NCBI GenBank assembly: GCA_002841695.1
Contig: PHAN01000003.1
Location: 1 to 64,000, forward strand
Direction: 5' to 3'
From: Elusimicrobia bacterium HGW-Elusimicrobia-1
GTDB taxonomy: Bacteria; Elusimicrobiota; Endomicrobiia; PHAN01
DNA length: 64,000 nucleotides
This document shows positions 26,490-34,922 of the stretch, piece after piece (position 1 is the first letter of the stretch; each line of letters starts with the position of its first letter). Made by a program: the position numbers and the translations under genes. Below the pieces are notes generated by a model. That model saw only the letters and a program-made list of their open reading frames with translations. It had not been told where the DNA came from and did not search any database.

Positions 26490-27839
26490 ATGCTCACCTT
26501 GCTTTGTAACGGAACCGTAATCACCTCGACGGAAGTCATCGAAAACGGCGGTGTCTTGTTTGAAGACGGAATAATAAAAGACATCGGCAAAACCGACGAC
26601 GTGCGCTCAAAGGCCCTCAAAGCCCCCGGCGACAAAGTCAACCTTAAAATCATCGACGTCAAGAAAAAAATAATCCTCCCGGGCTTCATCAACACCCATC
26701 ATCATTTGTACTCGACATTCGCCCGCGGGATGTATATTCCGGGCGAACCGGCTAAAAACTTCGTCGAGGTTCTTGAAAAACTCTGGTGGAAACTCGACAG
26801 AATACTCACCGAAGAGGACATCTATTATTCGTCGCTCATCCCTCTTATCGAGTGCGTGAAAAACGGAACGACTACGATAATAGACCATCACGAGTCGCAG
26901 ACGCTGCAGGTCGGGTCTCTTGACCCGATAGAGAATGCCGTCGAAGAAATCGGAATACGCGCGTGCTTGTGCTTCGGCACGTCGGACAGATATGGCAAGG
27001 GCAAAGAGGGTTTGAAAGAAAACGAGCGGTTCCTCGCTAAAATCGCAAAAGATAAATCGGATAAAATCGCCGGAATGGTCGGACTGCACGCGGCTTTTAC
27101 CGTCAATAATGACACTCTTGAAGCGCACGCGGCTCTTGCAAAAAAATACGATGTCGGCCTTCATATCCACTGCGCCGAGGACTTGTCCGACGAAAACGAT
27201 TCCGTGGCCAAACACGGGATGCGTGTCGTCGAGCGGCTTAATAAATTCGGAGCGCTGGGGCCCAAAACCGCGCTGATTCACTGCATACATATCGACGAAA
27301 AAGAAATGGACATCATAAAAGAGACCGACACAAACGCCGTCCACAATCCCGAGTCGAATATGAATAACGCCGTCGGCTGCGCCGATGTGTTGACGATGAT
27401 GAAAAAGGGAATAACCGTGGGACTTGGCACCGACGGGATGTCGTCGGATATGCTTTCGCAGATGAGATGCGCGTATCTTATACACAGACACAATAAAAGG
27501 GACCCGAGGGTCGCGTTTGTCGAGGCGCCGACGATGCTTCTTGACAATAACGTAAAAATTGCCGAGCGTGTGTTCGGCAAAAAAATCGGAAAGATGGAAG
27601 TCGGAGGCGCCGCCGATTTGGTCGTTCTCGACTACACGCCCCCGACGCCGTTGACGAAGGATAATTTCCTGGGCCATTTGATTTTCGGGATGGTGGACTC
27701 GACGGTGGACACGGTGATAGCCGGCGGTAAAACGCTGATGAAAGACAAAAAACTCGAAGGCATAAACGAAGAGCTTATCTGCGAAAAATCAAGGGAACTC
27801 TCCAAAAAATTCTGGGAGAGAATCGTCAAGGAAAGTTAA
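26490..27839 (+). CDS. ssnA: SsnA-type amidohydrolase (putative aminohydrolase of purine catabolism)
   Basis: 449 residues, amidohydrolase superfamily (ATZ/TRZ branch). Metal ligands are seen in INTHHHLYSTFARG (HxH), in LHIHCAED, in LIHCIHIDE and in the Asp of LGTDGMSSD. The STFARG signature and overall pattern match SsnA, which in enterobacteria lies with purine-degradation genes such as ygfK and xdhD. The exact substrate of SsnA is not settled; deamination or hydrolysis of a purine-derived intermediate is likely. AAAGGAG at 26478 is a good ribosome binding site. It belongs with the dihydropyrimidine-dehydrogenase-like gene, split from it by the insertion zone. Confidence 0.82.
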   Translation: MLTLLCNGTVITSTEVIENGGVLFEDGIIKDIGKTDDVRSKALKAPGDKVNLKIIDVKKKIILPGFINTHHHLYSTFARGMYIPGEPAKNFVEVLEKLWWKLDRILTEEDIYYSSLIPLIECVKNGTTTIIDHHESQTLQVGSLDPIENAVEEIGIRACLCFGTSDRYGKGKEGLKENERFLAKIAKDKSDKIAGMVGLHAAFTVNNDTLEAHAALAKKYDVGLHIHCAEDLSDENDSVAKHGMRVVERLNKFGALGPKTALIHCIHIDEKEMDIIKETDTNAVHNPESNMNNAVGCADVLTMMKKGITVGLGTDGMSSDMLSQMRCAYLIHRHNKRDPRVAFVEAPTMLLDNNVKIAERVFGKKIGKMEVGGAADLVVLDYTPPTPLTKDNFLGHLIFGMVDSTVDTVIAGGKTLMKDKKLEGINEELICEKSRELSKKFWERIVKES

Positions 27840-27923
27840 AACTATGCCCGACATCACACGTGTCCGGTAAAAACTCGACGGAGATTAAAAACAGAACATG
27901 ATTAGTGCGCTTACTTTACAGCA

Positions 27924-28048
27924 ATTCCCCCTTAACAAAGGGGGAACAAAAGGGGGTTGTCGCCCTTTCGTTAAAGAAGGACACAACAACCCCCTTACCC
28001 CCTCCGATGCCTTCAGATACGGAGTCTGCGACTTTGTTAAGGGGGAAT
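27924..28048. repeat. Composite C5/G5 inverted-repeat element
   Basis: Outer arms ATTCCCCCTTAACAAAG (27924-27940) and CTTTGTTAAGGGGGAAT (28032-28048) are perfectly complementary. Inner arms AGGGGGTTGT (27951-27960) and ACAACCCCCT (27986-27995) form a second hairpin. A central CTCCGATGCC...GGAGTC part fills the rest. It occupies most of the 283-base gap between ssnA and the glutamate dehydrogenase gene; I see no small gene or known RNA there. Confidence 0.75.
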
Positions 28049-28122
28049 ACTTTGCAATGACGAGCGCGAGTTTTTAATTCTTGATTCCGACTATAAAACA
28101 TCGTTTGATACGGAGGCTTAAT

Positions 28123-29391
28123 ATGGCTAAGTTTAATCCGTGGGAAATGGCTTGCAGTCAGTTGGATACAGTGGCTCAGAAAATGGATCTCGACAAGAGC
28201 ATCCATGCCAAACTTCGCAGCTGCAAAAGGGCTCTTATCGTCTCCATCCCGATAAGGATGGACAACGGCGAAGTTCGGGTTTTCGAGGGCTATCGCGTGC
28301 AGCACAATTTGGAGCGCGGCCCGGCGAAAGGCGGCATAAGGTATCATCCCGATGTCACGCTCGACGAAGTAAAGGCGCTGGCGATGTGGATGACGTGGAA
28401 ATGCGCCGTCGTCGGAATCCCTTACGGCGGGGCGAAAGGCGGCGTCATTTGCGACCCGTCGAAGATGTCGATTTACGAAATAGAAAAACTCACCCGCCGC
28501 TTCACCTCCGAAATCTCCATAATAATCGGGCCCGAAAAAGACATTCCCGCGCCCGACGTCAACACGAACCCGCAGATTATGGCATGGATAATGGACACGT
28601 ACTCGATGAATATCGGGTATTCCGCTCCGGGTGTGGTAACAGGAAAACCCATAGAAATCGGCGGCAGCGAAGGTCGTCTCACCGCGACGGGACGCGGCGC
28701 GATGTTCGTTATCGACGAGGCGCTGAAATACAAAAAAATCAAACCGTCCGACTGCGCGGTTTCCGTGCAGGGTTTCGGAAACGTGGGAAGCGCGACGGCG
28801 CAATTTCTGCACGAACTCGGATGTAAAATCATCGGTGTGACGGACGTCTCGGGCGGACTGTTCAACAAAAAAGGCATAGATGTGCCGAAACTTATCGAGC
28901 ACGTCAAAAATGCCCCGAAGAAAAGCATCGAGGGTTTTTCGGGTGGAGATTTCGTGTCGGGCATAGAAAAGGCAAACGAGGAACTCTTCAATTTAGAGGT
29001 CGATATTCTGGCGCCTTGCGCCCTTGAAAATCAGATAACCAGCCGGAATGCCGCAAAGATAAAAGCCAAAATCATCGCCGAGGGAGCCAACGGCCCCACG
29101 ACTCCCAACGCCGACAAAATCCTGCACGACAACGGTGTTATGGTTCTGCCGGATATTCTGACCAACGCCGGCGGCGTAACGGTGTCTTATTTCGAGTGGG
29201 TGCAGGACTTGCAGTCGCACTTCTGGCGGCCGGAAGGCATAGACAAAGAACTCAAGAGAATAATGACGAAAAGTTTCGCGGACGTCATGGCCATCGCCGA
29301 GAGAGAAAAGTGCGATATGCGCCTTGCGGCGTACATACTTGCCGTGAGCCGCGTGGCGACCGCCGTAAAATTAAGAGGCGTATATCCCTGA
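28123..29391 (+). CDS. gdhA: Glutamate dehydrogenase (Glu/Leu/Phe/Val dehydrogenase family)
   Basis: 422 residues, the usual length of the hexameric enzyme. The dimerisation/active-site domain has GPAKGGIRYHPDV, the catalytic Lys in GIPYGGAKGGVICDP and PAPDVNT. The NAD(P) domain has the dinucleotide site VQGFGNVGSATA near residue 220, and the acid-rich LAPCALENQIT segment. It converts glutamate and 2-oxoglutarate/ammonia. Between two deaminase-type genes it would be well placed to use the ammonia they release. GGAGG at 28111 sets ATG 28123; an upstream in-frame ATG at 28081 lacks a binding site. Confidence 0.95.
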   Translation: MAKFNPWEMACSQLDTVAQKMDLDKSIHAKLRSCKRALIVSIPIRMDNGEVRVFEGYRVQHNLERGPAKGGIRYHPDVTLDEVKALAMWMTWKCAVVGIPYGGAKGGVICDPSKMSIYEIEKLTRRFTSEISIIIGPEKDIPAPDVNTNPQIMAWIMDTYSMNIGYSAPGVVTGKPIEIGGSEGRLTATGRGAMFVIDEALKYKKIKPSDCAVSVQGFGNVGSATAQFLHELGCKIIGVTDVSGGLFNKKGIDVPKLIEHVKNAPKKSIEGFSGGDFVSGIEKANEELFNLEVDILAPCALENQITSRNAAKIKAKIIAEGANGPTTPNADKILHDNGVMVLPDILTNAGGVTVSYFEWVQDLQSHFWRPEGIDKELKRIMTKSFADVMAIAEREKCDMRLAAYILAVSRVATAVKLRGVYP

Positions 29392-29403
29392 CAGACATAA
29401 AAA

Positions 29404-29508
29404 GCAGTGGATAGTGGTTAGTGGCGAGTGGTGAGTAAAAGCGTATTTATGGCTGCAACCGGACAGCAGAAACACACTATTCACTATCCACTAATCACTA
29501 ACCACTGC
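29404..29508. repeat. Heptamer-arm hairpin element, copy 1
   Basis: The left arm (29404-29436) is built of 7-bp units AGTGGAT AGTGGTT AGTGGCG AGTGGTG. The right arm (29476-29508) is built of complementary ACTATTC ACTATCC ACTAATC ACTAACC units. The 40-base centre, AAAAGCG...TGGCT...CAGCAGAAACA, is shared with copy 2 at 34797-34902. It lies directly before the Shine-Dalgarno of the deaminase gene at 29525. Confidence 0.88.
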
Positions 29509-29524
29509 CTTTAGGAGATTCATA

Positions 29525-30883
29525 ATGAAAACTCTCATAAAAAACGCCCTGCTCGTCGCTGTTATGGACGACAAGCGCACCAAAATACCCGGCGGGGACG
29601 TTTTGATAGAGAATAACGTCATCAAGGCGGTCGGAAAAAATCTTGCGGCCGACGGAGTGACAAAAACAATAGACGCTTCCGGCTGTGTGGCGCTGCCCGG
29701 CTTCGTCAACACTCATCATCATCTCTATCAAACGCTTACAAGAAACATCGCCGCCGTGCAGGACGCCAAATTATTCGACTGGCTCGTGCATCTTTACGAG
29801 ATATGGGCCGGCCTCGACCCTGAAATTGTTCGCGTGAGTACTCAGTTGGGCCTGGCCGAGTTGCTTCTGACGGGCTGCACGACTTCCACCGATCAGTTTT
29901 ACGTTTTTCCGCACGGACAGCCGACGGATCTTATCGACCGTCAGGTGGAAGCCGCGCGAGAAGTCGGAATGCGCTTTCAGCCGTGCCACGGTTCGATGTC
30001 GAGGGGAAAATCAAAGGGCGGACTTCCGCCCGACAGAGTTGTTCAGGAAGAGGACGCGATACTCAAAGAAAGCGAGCGGCTCATAGCAAAACATCACGAT
30101 TCAAAACCATTGGCGATGACAAGAATCTCTCTGGCGCCGTGCTCGCCGTTTTCCGTGACCAGCGAACTTTTGGTCGAAACGGCTAAACTTGCCCGCGCCA
30201 AAAAAGTCCGAATTCACACTCATCTTGCCGAAACGCTCGACGAAGAACAGTTCTGTATAGATATGCACGGGCTTAAACCACTGGCTTATATGGAAAAAGT
30301 CGGATGGATAGGCCCCGACGTGTGGTACGCCCACTGCGTTCATATGTCCGACGACGAAATAAAACTTATGGGCAAAACCAAAACCGGCGTGGCGCACTGC
30401 CCCACATCAAATCTGCGTCTGGGGTCCGGCATCGCGCCGATAAGAAAAATGCTCGACGCCGGCGTGCCCGTCTCCATAGCCGTCGACGGCTCGGCGTCGA
30501 ACGATACCTCCGATATGCTCGGAGAATTGAGACAGTGTCTGCTGGTTCACAGGATAAAATCGGGGGTAGGGTCGATGCCCGCCGAGGACGTTTTTTATAT
30601 GGCGACCCGCGGCGGCGCGGCGGTGCTCGGGCGCGACGATATTGGTTCTCTTGAAGCGGGCAAGGCCGCGGATATCGCCATATTCGACATGAAAAAAATC
30701 GGATACGCGGGAGCCCTTCACGATCCTCTGGCGGCTCTGGTTTTTTGCGGCGACTCCCACATAGCGCGGACGGTTATCGTAAACGGAAAAATAGTCGTCG
30801 ACGGCGGCCGCCTGGCTTCCATCGACGAGGAAAAATTATTCGCATCCGCCGATATTCTCTCGCGCAAATTCATAGGCGCCTGA
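29525..30883 (+). CDS. 8-oxoguanine deaminase-like amidohydrolase
   Basis: 452 residues, amidohydrolase superfamily. HxH ligands in VNTHHHLYQTLTRN, a His in RIHTHLAET, another in YAHCVHMSDDE, and the metal Asp in IAVDGSASND. The LGSGIAPIRKMLDAGV and ASNDTSDMLGELRQ segments match the 8-oxoguanine deaminase / hydroxydechloroatrazine ethylaminohydrolase group. The likely reaction is deamination of 8-oxoguanine to urate plus ammonia, with related aminopurines as alternatives. TAGGAG is the ribosome binding site, placed immediately after the heptamer hairpin element. Glutamate dehydrogenase upstream could fix or supply the ammonia. Confidence 0.85.
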   Translation: MKTLIKNALLVAVMDDKRTKIPGGDVLIENNVIKAVGKNLAADGVTKTIDASGCVALPGFVNTHHHLYQTLTRNIAAVQDAKLFDWLVHLYEIWAGLDPEIVRVSTQLGLAELLLTGCTTSTDQFYVFPHGQPTDLIDRQVEAAREVGMRFQPCHGSMSRGKSKGGLPPDRVVQEEDAILKESERLIAKHHDSKPLAMTRISLAPCSPFSVTSELLVETAKLARAKKVRIHTHLAETLDEEQFCIDMHGLKPLAYMEKVGWIGPDVWYAHCVHMSDDEIKLMGKTKTGVAHCPTSNLRLGSGIAPIRKMLDAGVPVSIAVDGSASNDTSDMLGELRQCLLVHRIKSGVGSMPAEDVFYMATRGGAAVLGRDDIGSLEAGKAADIAIFDMKKIGYAGALHDPLAALVFCGDSHIARTVIVNGKIVVDGGRLASIDEEKLFASADILSRKFIGA

Positions 30884-30921
30884 CGGACACTGTAAAAATC
30901 CTTCGGCGGCAATCCGGTAAA

Positions 30922-32079
30922 ATGAGAAAGACACTGCTTGCGCTGACTTTCATCGCTATCGCGTCGCCCTCCGGTCTTTTCGCGCAACAGACCAAGACAA
31001 CCCCCGACCTTGAGGCGATAATGGCGGATTCGGCGCCGTCGCGGCAAATACGCGTAATAGCGTCGATGTCTGCGCGCTACGCCTTTCGTCCGTTCAGCGT
31101 TTCCGTGCCGGAGCAAAGGGAGCAGATACGCCTTAGGCGCGTCGAGGAACTCAAGGAATTCGCGTCTTCCGACCAGGCCGGCGTTTCGGGATATCTTTCT
31201 AAAGCCGCCGCCGGCCAAAAAGCGTCCGATGTGCGATCCAACCGCATAAAAAATCAAATAGCTTTCAGCGCGACCGCCGACGTCATAAAAGATCTTGCCC
31301 GCCGCGATGACATTGCGCTGATATTTCCCTACGACGAAGTCAAGTTCGCCGAGGAGAATGTAACCGACGCTGAACTTAATATAATCGACTATACCAGAGA
31401 TTTCGACGCGGCTTTTTCGCGCTTGTCCGACGCAAATCCCACCGCCCGCAGGAACGCCATACTTTTCATAGCCCGTCAGCAGACACCCGAATCGCTCAAG
31501 GCCATAATAGGCGTGCTTTACGACGACGACGTTCTCGTCCGGCGCACGGCCGTCGAGGCGCTGGGACGGCTTGAAGGCGCGTGGCCGTCGGCGCGGGCGG
31601 CCGTCGCGGAATTCCTGAAAAAAGAAACCGACGTGGGCGCCAAGATATCAGCCATCCGCGCCGCCGGTGACCTCGGCGGGACGTCGTCGGTGGAAACGCT
31701 CAAAAAACTCGCCGTCGACCCTTACGCGATTTATCGTTCCGAGGCAGTCAAAGCTCTCGGCAAAATCAGTCCGCAAGGTATTTCGTCTGTCGTGGTTCCG
31801 GCAATTTCCGACGAGGCCGAAGGCGTCAGAATTGCCGCTATGGAGGTCGCCGGGCGTTTGCGCATTGCCGCCGGCCTTCCGGGCATACGCGCCAACCTGT
31901 CGGATCCGTCCACGATTGTGCGCCGCGCCGCCGCATGGGCGCTGGGACAGACCGGAGGAACTTCCGACGCGGATACACTTATTAAAATGACGACATCCGA
32001 CCCTGAAGATTATGTCCGCGTGGAAGCGGCAAACTCCGTGGAACTTATACGCAGCCGCATAAAATCGCAGGCGAAATAA
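30922..32079 (+). CDS. Exported HEAT-repeat protein
   Basis: 385 residues. Signal peptide (RKTLLALTFIAIASPSGLFA). The middle has the inhibitor-I9-like phrase NRIKNQIAFSATADVIKDLARRDDIALIFPYDEV, as in subtilase propeptides. The last 230 residues are PBS-lyase-type HEAT repeats (VLVRRTAVEALGRLEG, AKISAIRAAGDLGG, IYRSEAVKALGKI, IVRRAAAWALGQTGG). It is probably a periplasmic protein-binding scaffold. No protease domain is attached, so the I9-like part would act as a binding or chaperone module. Its stop overlaps the next start by one base (TAATG). Confidence 0.82.
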   Translation: MRKTLLALTFIAIASPSGLFAQQTKTTPDLEAIMADSAPSRQIRVIASMSARYAFRPFSVSVPEQREQIRLRRVEELKEFASSDQAGVSGYLSKAAAGQKASDVRSNRIKNQIAFSATADVIKDLARRDDIALIFPYDEVKFAEENVTDAELNIIDYTRDFDAAFSRLSDANPTARRNAILFIARQQTPESLKAIIGVLYDDDVLVRRTAVEALGRLEGAWPSARAAVAEFLKKETDVGAKISAIRAAGDLGGTSSVETLKKLAVDPYAIYRSEAVKALGKISPQGISSVVVPAISDEAEGVRIAAMEVAGRLRIAAGLPGIRANLSDPSTIVRRAAAWALGQTGGTSDADTLIKMTTSDPEDYVRVEAANSVELIRSRIKSQAK

Positions 32080-32366
32080 TGACGCAAAAACATAAAATAA
32101 CCGTCAAATTTTATCCTCCGTTGAAGGAAACTTTGGGCGTCGGCTCGGTGACCATAACCGCCCGGGACGCCGGCGAGGCCATTGAGATATTAAGCGGCCG
32201 CTTCGGTAAAAAATTTACGTCGGAAGTGCTCGAAGACGACGGCAGCGTCAAAAATTACTTCATACTTCTTCTCGACGGAAAAGCCGTCGACCAGAAAAAT
32301 CCCGCCGCCTCGAAGTTCGTCGAAGGTTCCGTGCTTCACGTGCTGCCGCCCGTGGCCGGAGGATAA
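32079..32366 (+). CDS. MoaD/ThiS-family ubiquitin-like sulfur carrier
   Basis: 95 residues with a beta-grasp pattern (KITVKFYPPLKETLGVGSVTI, ...VEGSVLHVLPPVAGG) ending in the essential Gly-Gly. Such proteins are adenylated and thiocarboxylated at the C-terminal Gly and deliver sulfur for molybdopterin, thiazole or other cofactors, or act as modifiers. No MoaE, MoeB or ThiF gene is in the window, so the pathway cannot be named. It is coupled to the HEAT-repeat gene by a one-base overlap. Confidence 0.87.
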   Translation: MTQKHKITVKFYPPLKETLGVGSVTITARDAGEAIEILSGRFGKKFTSEVLEDDGSVKNYFILLLDGKAVDQKNPAASKFVEGSVLHVLPPVAGG

Positions 32367-32368
32367 AA

Positions 32369-32405
32369 GCAGTGGTTAGTGGCGAGTGGATAGAAAAAGC
32401 AGTGG
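32369..32405. repeat. Degenerate heptamer-arm repeat (left arm only)
   Basis: GCAGTGGTTAGTGGCGAGTG continuing with GATAG is the left arm of the elements at 29404 and 34797, followed by AAAAAGCAGTGG. The core and right arm are missing. It fills the short gap between the MoaD-like and CoA-binding genes. Confidence 0.7.
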
Positions 32406-32414
32406 AGGGCGAAA

Positions 32415-32810
32415 ATGGATATTCCGCAGATACTTAAGACCGCGCGAGTGATAGCCGTGGTGGGGCTTTCGCCGAAAGCCGACCGCCCGTCTAACGTCGT
32501 TGCCGCGTATCTTAAAAAAGCCGGATATAAGATTATTCCGGTCAATCCCGGTCAGACGGAAATCCTCGGCGAAAAATGCTATAAGTCCCTGCTCGATGTG
32601 CCCGAAAAAATCGACATAGCGGACGTTTTCAGGCGTCCGGAAGAAGTTCCGGCCGTTGCCGCCGACGCCGTAAAAATAGGCGCCCGCGTGTTGTGGCTGC
32701 AGGAAGGCGTAGTCAGCCAAGAGGCCTCGACGCTGGCGCGCGCGGCCGGCCTTGAAGTCGTGATGGATCGCTGTATACTCAAAGAGCACAGCGGAATTTT
32801 CGGCGGATGA
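32415..32810 (+). CDS. CoA-binding Rossmann domain protein (YccU-like)
   Basis: 131 residues. The CoA-binding fold of the succinyl-CoA synthetase alpha type is seen in ARVIAVVGLSPKADRPSNVVAAYL, then GYKIIPVNPG and RVLWLQEGVVSQEA, ending in VVMDRCILKEH. These stand-alone proteins are widespread; the cellular role is not established. It is followed after 47 bases by a phosphodiesterase gene. Confidence 0.9.
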   Translation: MDIPQILKTARVIAVVGLSPKADRPSNVVAAYLKKAGYKIIPVNPGQTEILGEKCYKSLLDVPEKIDIADVFRRPEEVPAVAADAVKIGARVLWLQEGVVSQEASTLARAAGLEVVMDRCILKEHSGIFGG

Positions 32811-32857
32811 ATGAGCGCTTGCTCCGCCGGAAGGATCGTCGAACGGAGAGGTAACCC

Positions 32858-33391
32858 ATGAAAATAGGAGTCGTCACCGACACGCACGAGAACGTTCCGC
32901 GGATAAAAAGAGCCGTCGAGTTTTTTAATTCTTCCGGCGTCGAACTCGTTTTGCACGCCGGCGACATAATATCGCCCATTATGACGGATCATTTCAAAAA
33001 ACTCAAAGTAAAAATGCTCGGCGTTTTCGGCAATAACGACGGCGAAAAAAATCTCTGGCGGATACGCTCCGCCGAATTTCCGAACGGTCTGGAACTCAGG
33101 GAACGCTACGCCGAAGTCGACGCGGGCGGCGCGAGAATTCTTGTCATCCACGAGCCGTACCTGCTGGATTCCATCGTCGCCGGCGGCAAGTACGATTTTG
33201 TGATATACGGACACACCCACGAAACGGATCTGCGCCGCGAAGGTCGCACGGTCGTGCTCAACTGCGGGGAAACGTCGGGGATAATGAGCGGACAATCAAC
33301 CGCGGGCGTAATAGACCTTGCCGCCGGGACAGTCGAAGTCACGGATCTTGATACCGGAACGCGGGTCGCCTATCTTGAATATGGCCGCTGA
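32858..33391 (+). CDS. YfcE-family metallophosphoesterase
   Basis: 177 residues, single calcineurin-like domain. Metal ligands are in VVTDTHEN (DxH), HAGDI (GD), FGNND (GNxD/H), HEPY and YGHTHE (GHTH). Family enzymes hydrolyse phosphodiesters in vitro and usually use Mn2+. Its end overlaps the next gene by 11 bases, giving a YfcE - flavodoxin - AmrS string in one transcript. Confidence 0.92.
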   Translation: MKIGVVTDTHENVPRIKRAVEFFNSSGVELVLHAGDIISPIMTDHFKKLKVKMLGVFGNNDGEKNLWRIRSAEFPNGLELRERYAEVDAGGARILVIHEPYLLDSIVAGGKYDFVIYGHTHETDLRREGRTVVLNCGETSGIMSGQSTAGVIDLAAGTVEVTDLDTGTRVAYLEYGR

Positions 33392-33941
33392 AATCATCGC
33401 TATTTTGGCATCGCCCCGCCGCGGCGGTAATTCGGAATTTCTGCTGCGCGCCGCTGTCGGGCGTTTCCCTTCCGAAAAAATAAAAATAATCCGGACGTCG
33501 TCGCTGAAACTGTCGGCCTGCGAAGCGTGCGGATGGTGCGACACGCGCGGCGAGTGCCGCATAAAGGACGACTTTCAGAAAGTGTCGGGCGACATTCTTG
33601 CCGCACGCGCGGTGGTCGTGGCGTCGCCCATATATTTTTACGGGTTGCCGTCGAAGTTTAAGGCGCTGATAGACCGCTCTCAGTGTCTGTGGGCGCGGAA
33701 GTATCTTTTAGGGAAGCAGCCCGCGCCGTTGCGCCCGGCGTATACGATTCTGGTCGGGGCCACAAAAGGCGCAAAGCTTTTCGACGGAGCCCTTCTTACC
33801 CTCAAATATTTCTACGACGTTTACAATCTCAAGTCCGCCGGCTCGGCGCTCGTAAGAAACGCCGACGGAAAAAAAGCGGTCGCGGCTGATAAAACGGCCA
33901 TTAGATCCGCGGCGTCCCTCATTAAATATCTCTCAAAATGA
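33381..33941 (+). CDS. Flavodoxin-fold NAD(P)H-dependent FMN reductase
   Basis: 186 residues. The FMN phosphate loop ASPRRGGNSE is near the N-terminus. It is followed by a Cys motif CEACGWCDTRGEC, a DDFQK segment and SPIYFYGLPSKFKALIDR, which is typical of iron-sulfur-containing or NQO-like flavodoxin reductases. It probably transfers electrons to a nearby or general acceptor. ATG 33381 is chosen because the domain starts at once. It overlaps the phosphoesterase by 11 bases and the radical-SAM gene by 4. Confidence 0.88.
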   Translation: MAAEIIAILASPRRGGNSEFLLRAAVGRFPSEKIKIIRTSSLKLSACEACGWCDTRGECRIKDDFQKVSGDILAARAVVVASPIYFYGLPSKFKALIDRSQCLWARKYLLGKQPAPLRPAYTILVGATKGAKLFDGALLTLKYFYDVYNLKSAGSALVRNADGKKAVAADKTAIRSAASLIKYLSK

Positions 33942-34795
33942 AAGAAGCGCTTTATTACGAGAAAATGCCCGACGGGTCGGTAGTTTGCGGCCTTTGTCCT
34001 CACGGCTGCCGCATAAAGCCCGGCGCGTCCGGAATTTGTCTGGCGCGAGCCAACAGGGGCGGCGTTCTTGAATCGCTTGCCTACGGACGGCTTGCGGCCG
34101 TCCACATGGACCCGATAGAAAAAAAGCCGCTGTATCACTTCCACCCGGGTTCGATGATATTGTCCGTAGGGACAGGCGGCTGCAACTTAAAATGTGCGCA
34201 CTGCCAGAATTGGGAACTCGCCCGCACCTCGCCGGAAGATTTATCGTCGAGCGAACTTTCGCCGCGGGAGGCGCTTGAACTTGCCCGCCGCATGGGTTCA
34301 ATCGGTATAGCGTATACGTACAACGAGCCGCTTATGAACTTCGAGTGGACGCTTGAAACATCCCGTCTGTTGACGTCGGCGAATATGAAAAACGTACTTG
34401 TCACAAACGGTTTTATCAATGAGAAACCTTGGAGAGAAATTCTCGAATACATAGACGCCGCCAATATCGATCTTAAGGCGTTCGACGACGGCTTCTACAA
34501 AAAAATCTGCGGCGCGCGTCTGGCGCCGGTTTTGCGCAGCATAGAAATAATGGTGAAATCCGGACGGCACGTGGAAGTGACGTATCTTGTAATACCGGGA
34601 CAAAACGACGACCCGTCGAAGGTGGAAGAGGCGGCTTCGTGGCTGGCCGCGCTCGACAAGAAAATTCCGTTTCATCTGAGCCGCTACTTTCCGAATTACA
34701 AATCGAGCGCGCCTCCCACGCCGATGGCCGCGCTTGAGGCCGCCAAAGCCGCCGCGCAAAAACATCTTGAAAGGGTTTATCTGGGCAATGTTTAA
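33938..34795 (+). CDS. amrS: AmmeMemoRadiSam-system radical SAM enzyme (AmrS-type)
   Basis: 285 residues. An N-terminal Cys motif CGLCPHGC precedes the radical-SAM motif GGCNLKCAHCQNW (CxxxCxxC form with the usual spacing) near residue 85. It then follows the pyruvate-formate-lyase activase-like layout with YTYNEP, VTNGF and NIDLKAF. This is the AmrS protein that usually occurs with AmmeMemoRadiSam partners A and B; neither partner is in this window. The target is not known for the family. ATGA overlap with the flavodoxin gene suggests that protein may be its electron donor. Confidence 0.9.
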   Translation: MKEALYYEKMPDGSVVCGLCPHGCRIKPGASGICLARANRGGVLESLAYGRLAAVHMDPIEKKPLYHFHPGSMILSVGTGGCNLKCAHCQNWELARTSPEDLSSSELSPREALELARRMGSIGIAYTYNEPLMNFEWTLETSRLLTSANMKNVLVTNGFINEKPWREILEYIDAANIDLKAFDDGFYKKICGARLAPVLRSIEIMVKSGRHVEVTYLVIPGQNDDPSKVEEAASWLAALDKKIPFHLSRYFPNYKSSAPPTPMAALEAAKAAAQKHLERVYLGNV

Positions 34796-34796
34796 A

Positions 34797-34902
34797 AGAA
34801 GTGATTCGTGGTTAGTGAACAGTGGATAGTAAAAGCGTCTGTTTGGCTATAAGCAGGCAGCAGAAACAGACTAACCACTATTCACTAACCACTATCCACT
34901 GC
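34797..34902. repeat. Heptamer-arm hairpin element, copy 2
   Basis: The left arm (34797-34830) carries GTGGTTAGTGAACAGTGGATAGT and the right arm (34871-34902) CTAACCACTATTCACTAACC continuing with ACTATCCACTGC. The core AAAAGCGTCTGTTTGGCTAT...GGCAGCAGAAACA matches copy 1 at 29404-29508. As in copy 1, it ends just before a ribosome binding site (AAGGAGG), here of the DUF4321 gene. Confidence 0.88.
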
Positions 34903-34922
34903 ATAAGGAGGTTGCGGAAGTT

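Noticed and set aside
29404-29508. CRISPR array
   Set aside because: The 7-bp units have no spacers and form inverted arms of one hairpin; no cas gene is in the window.
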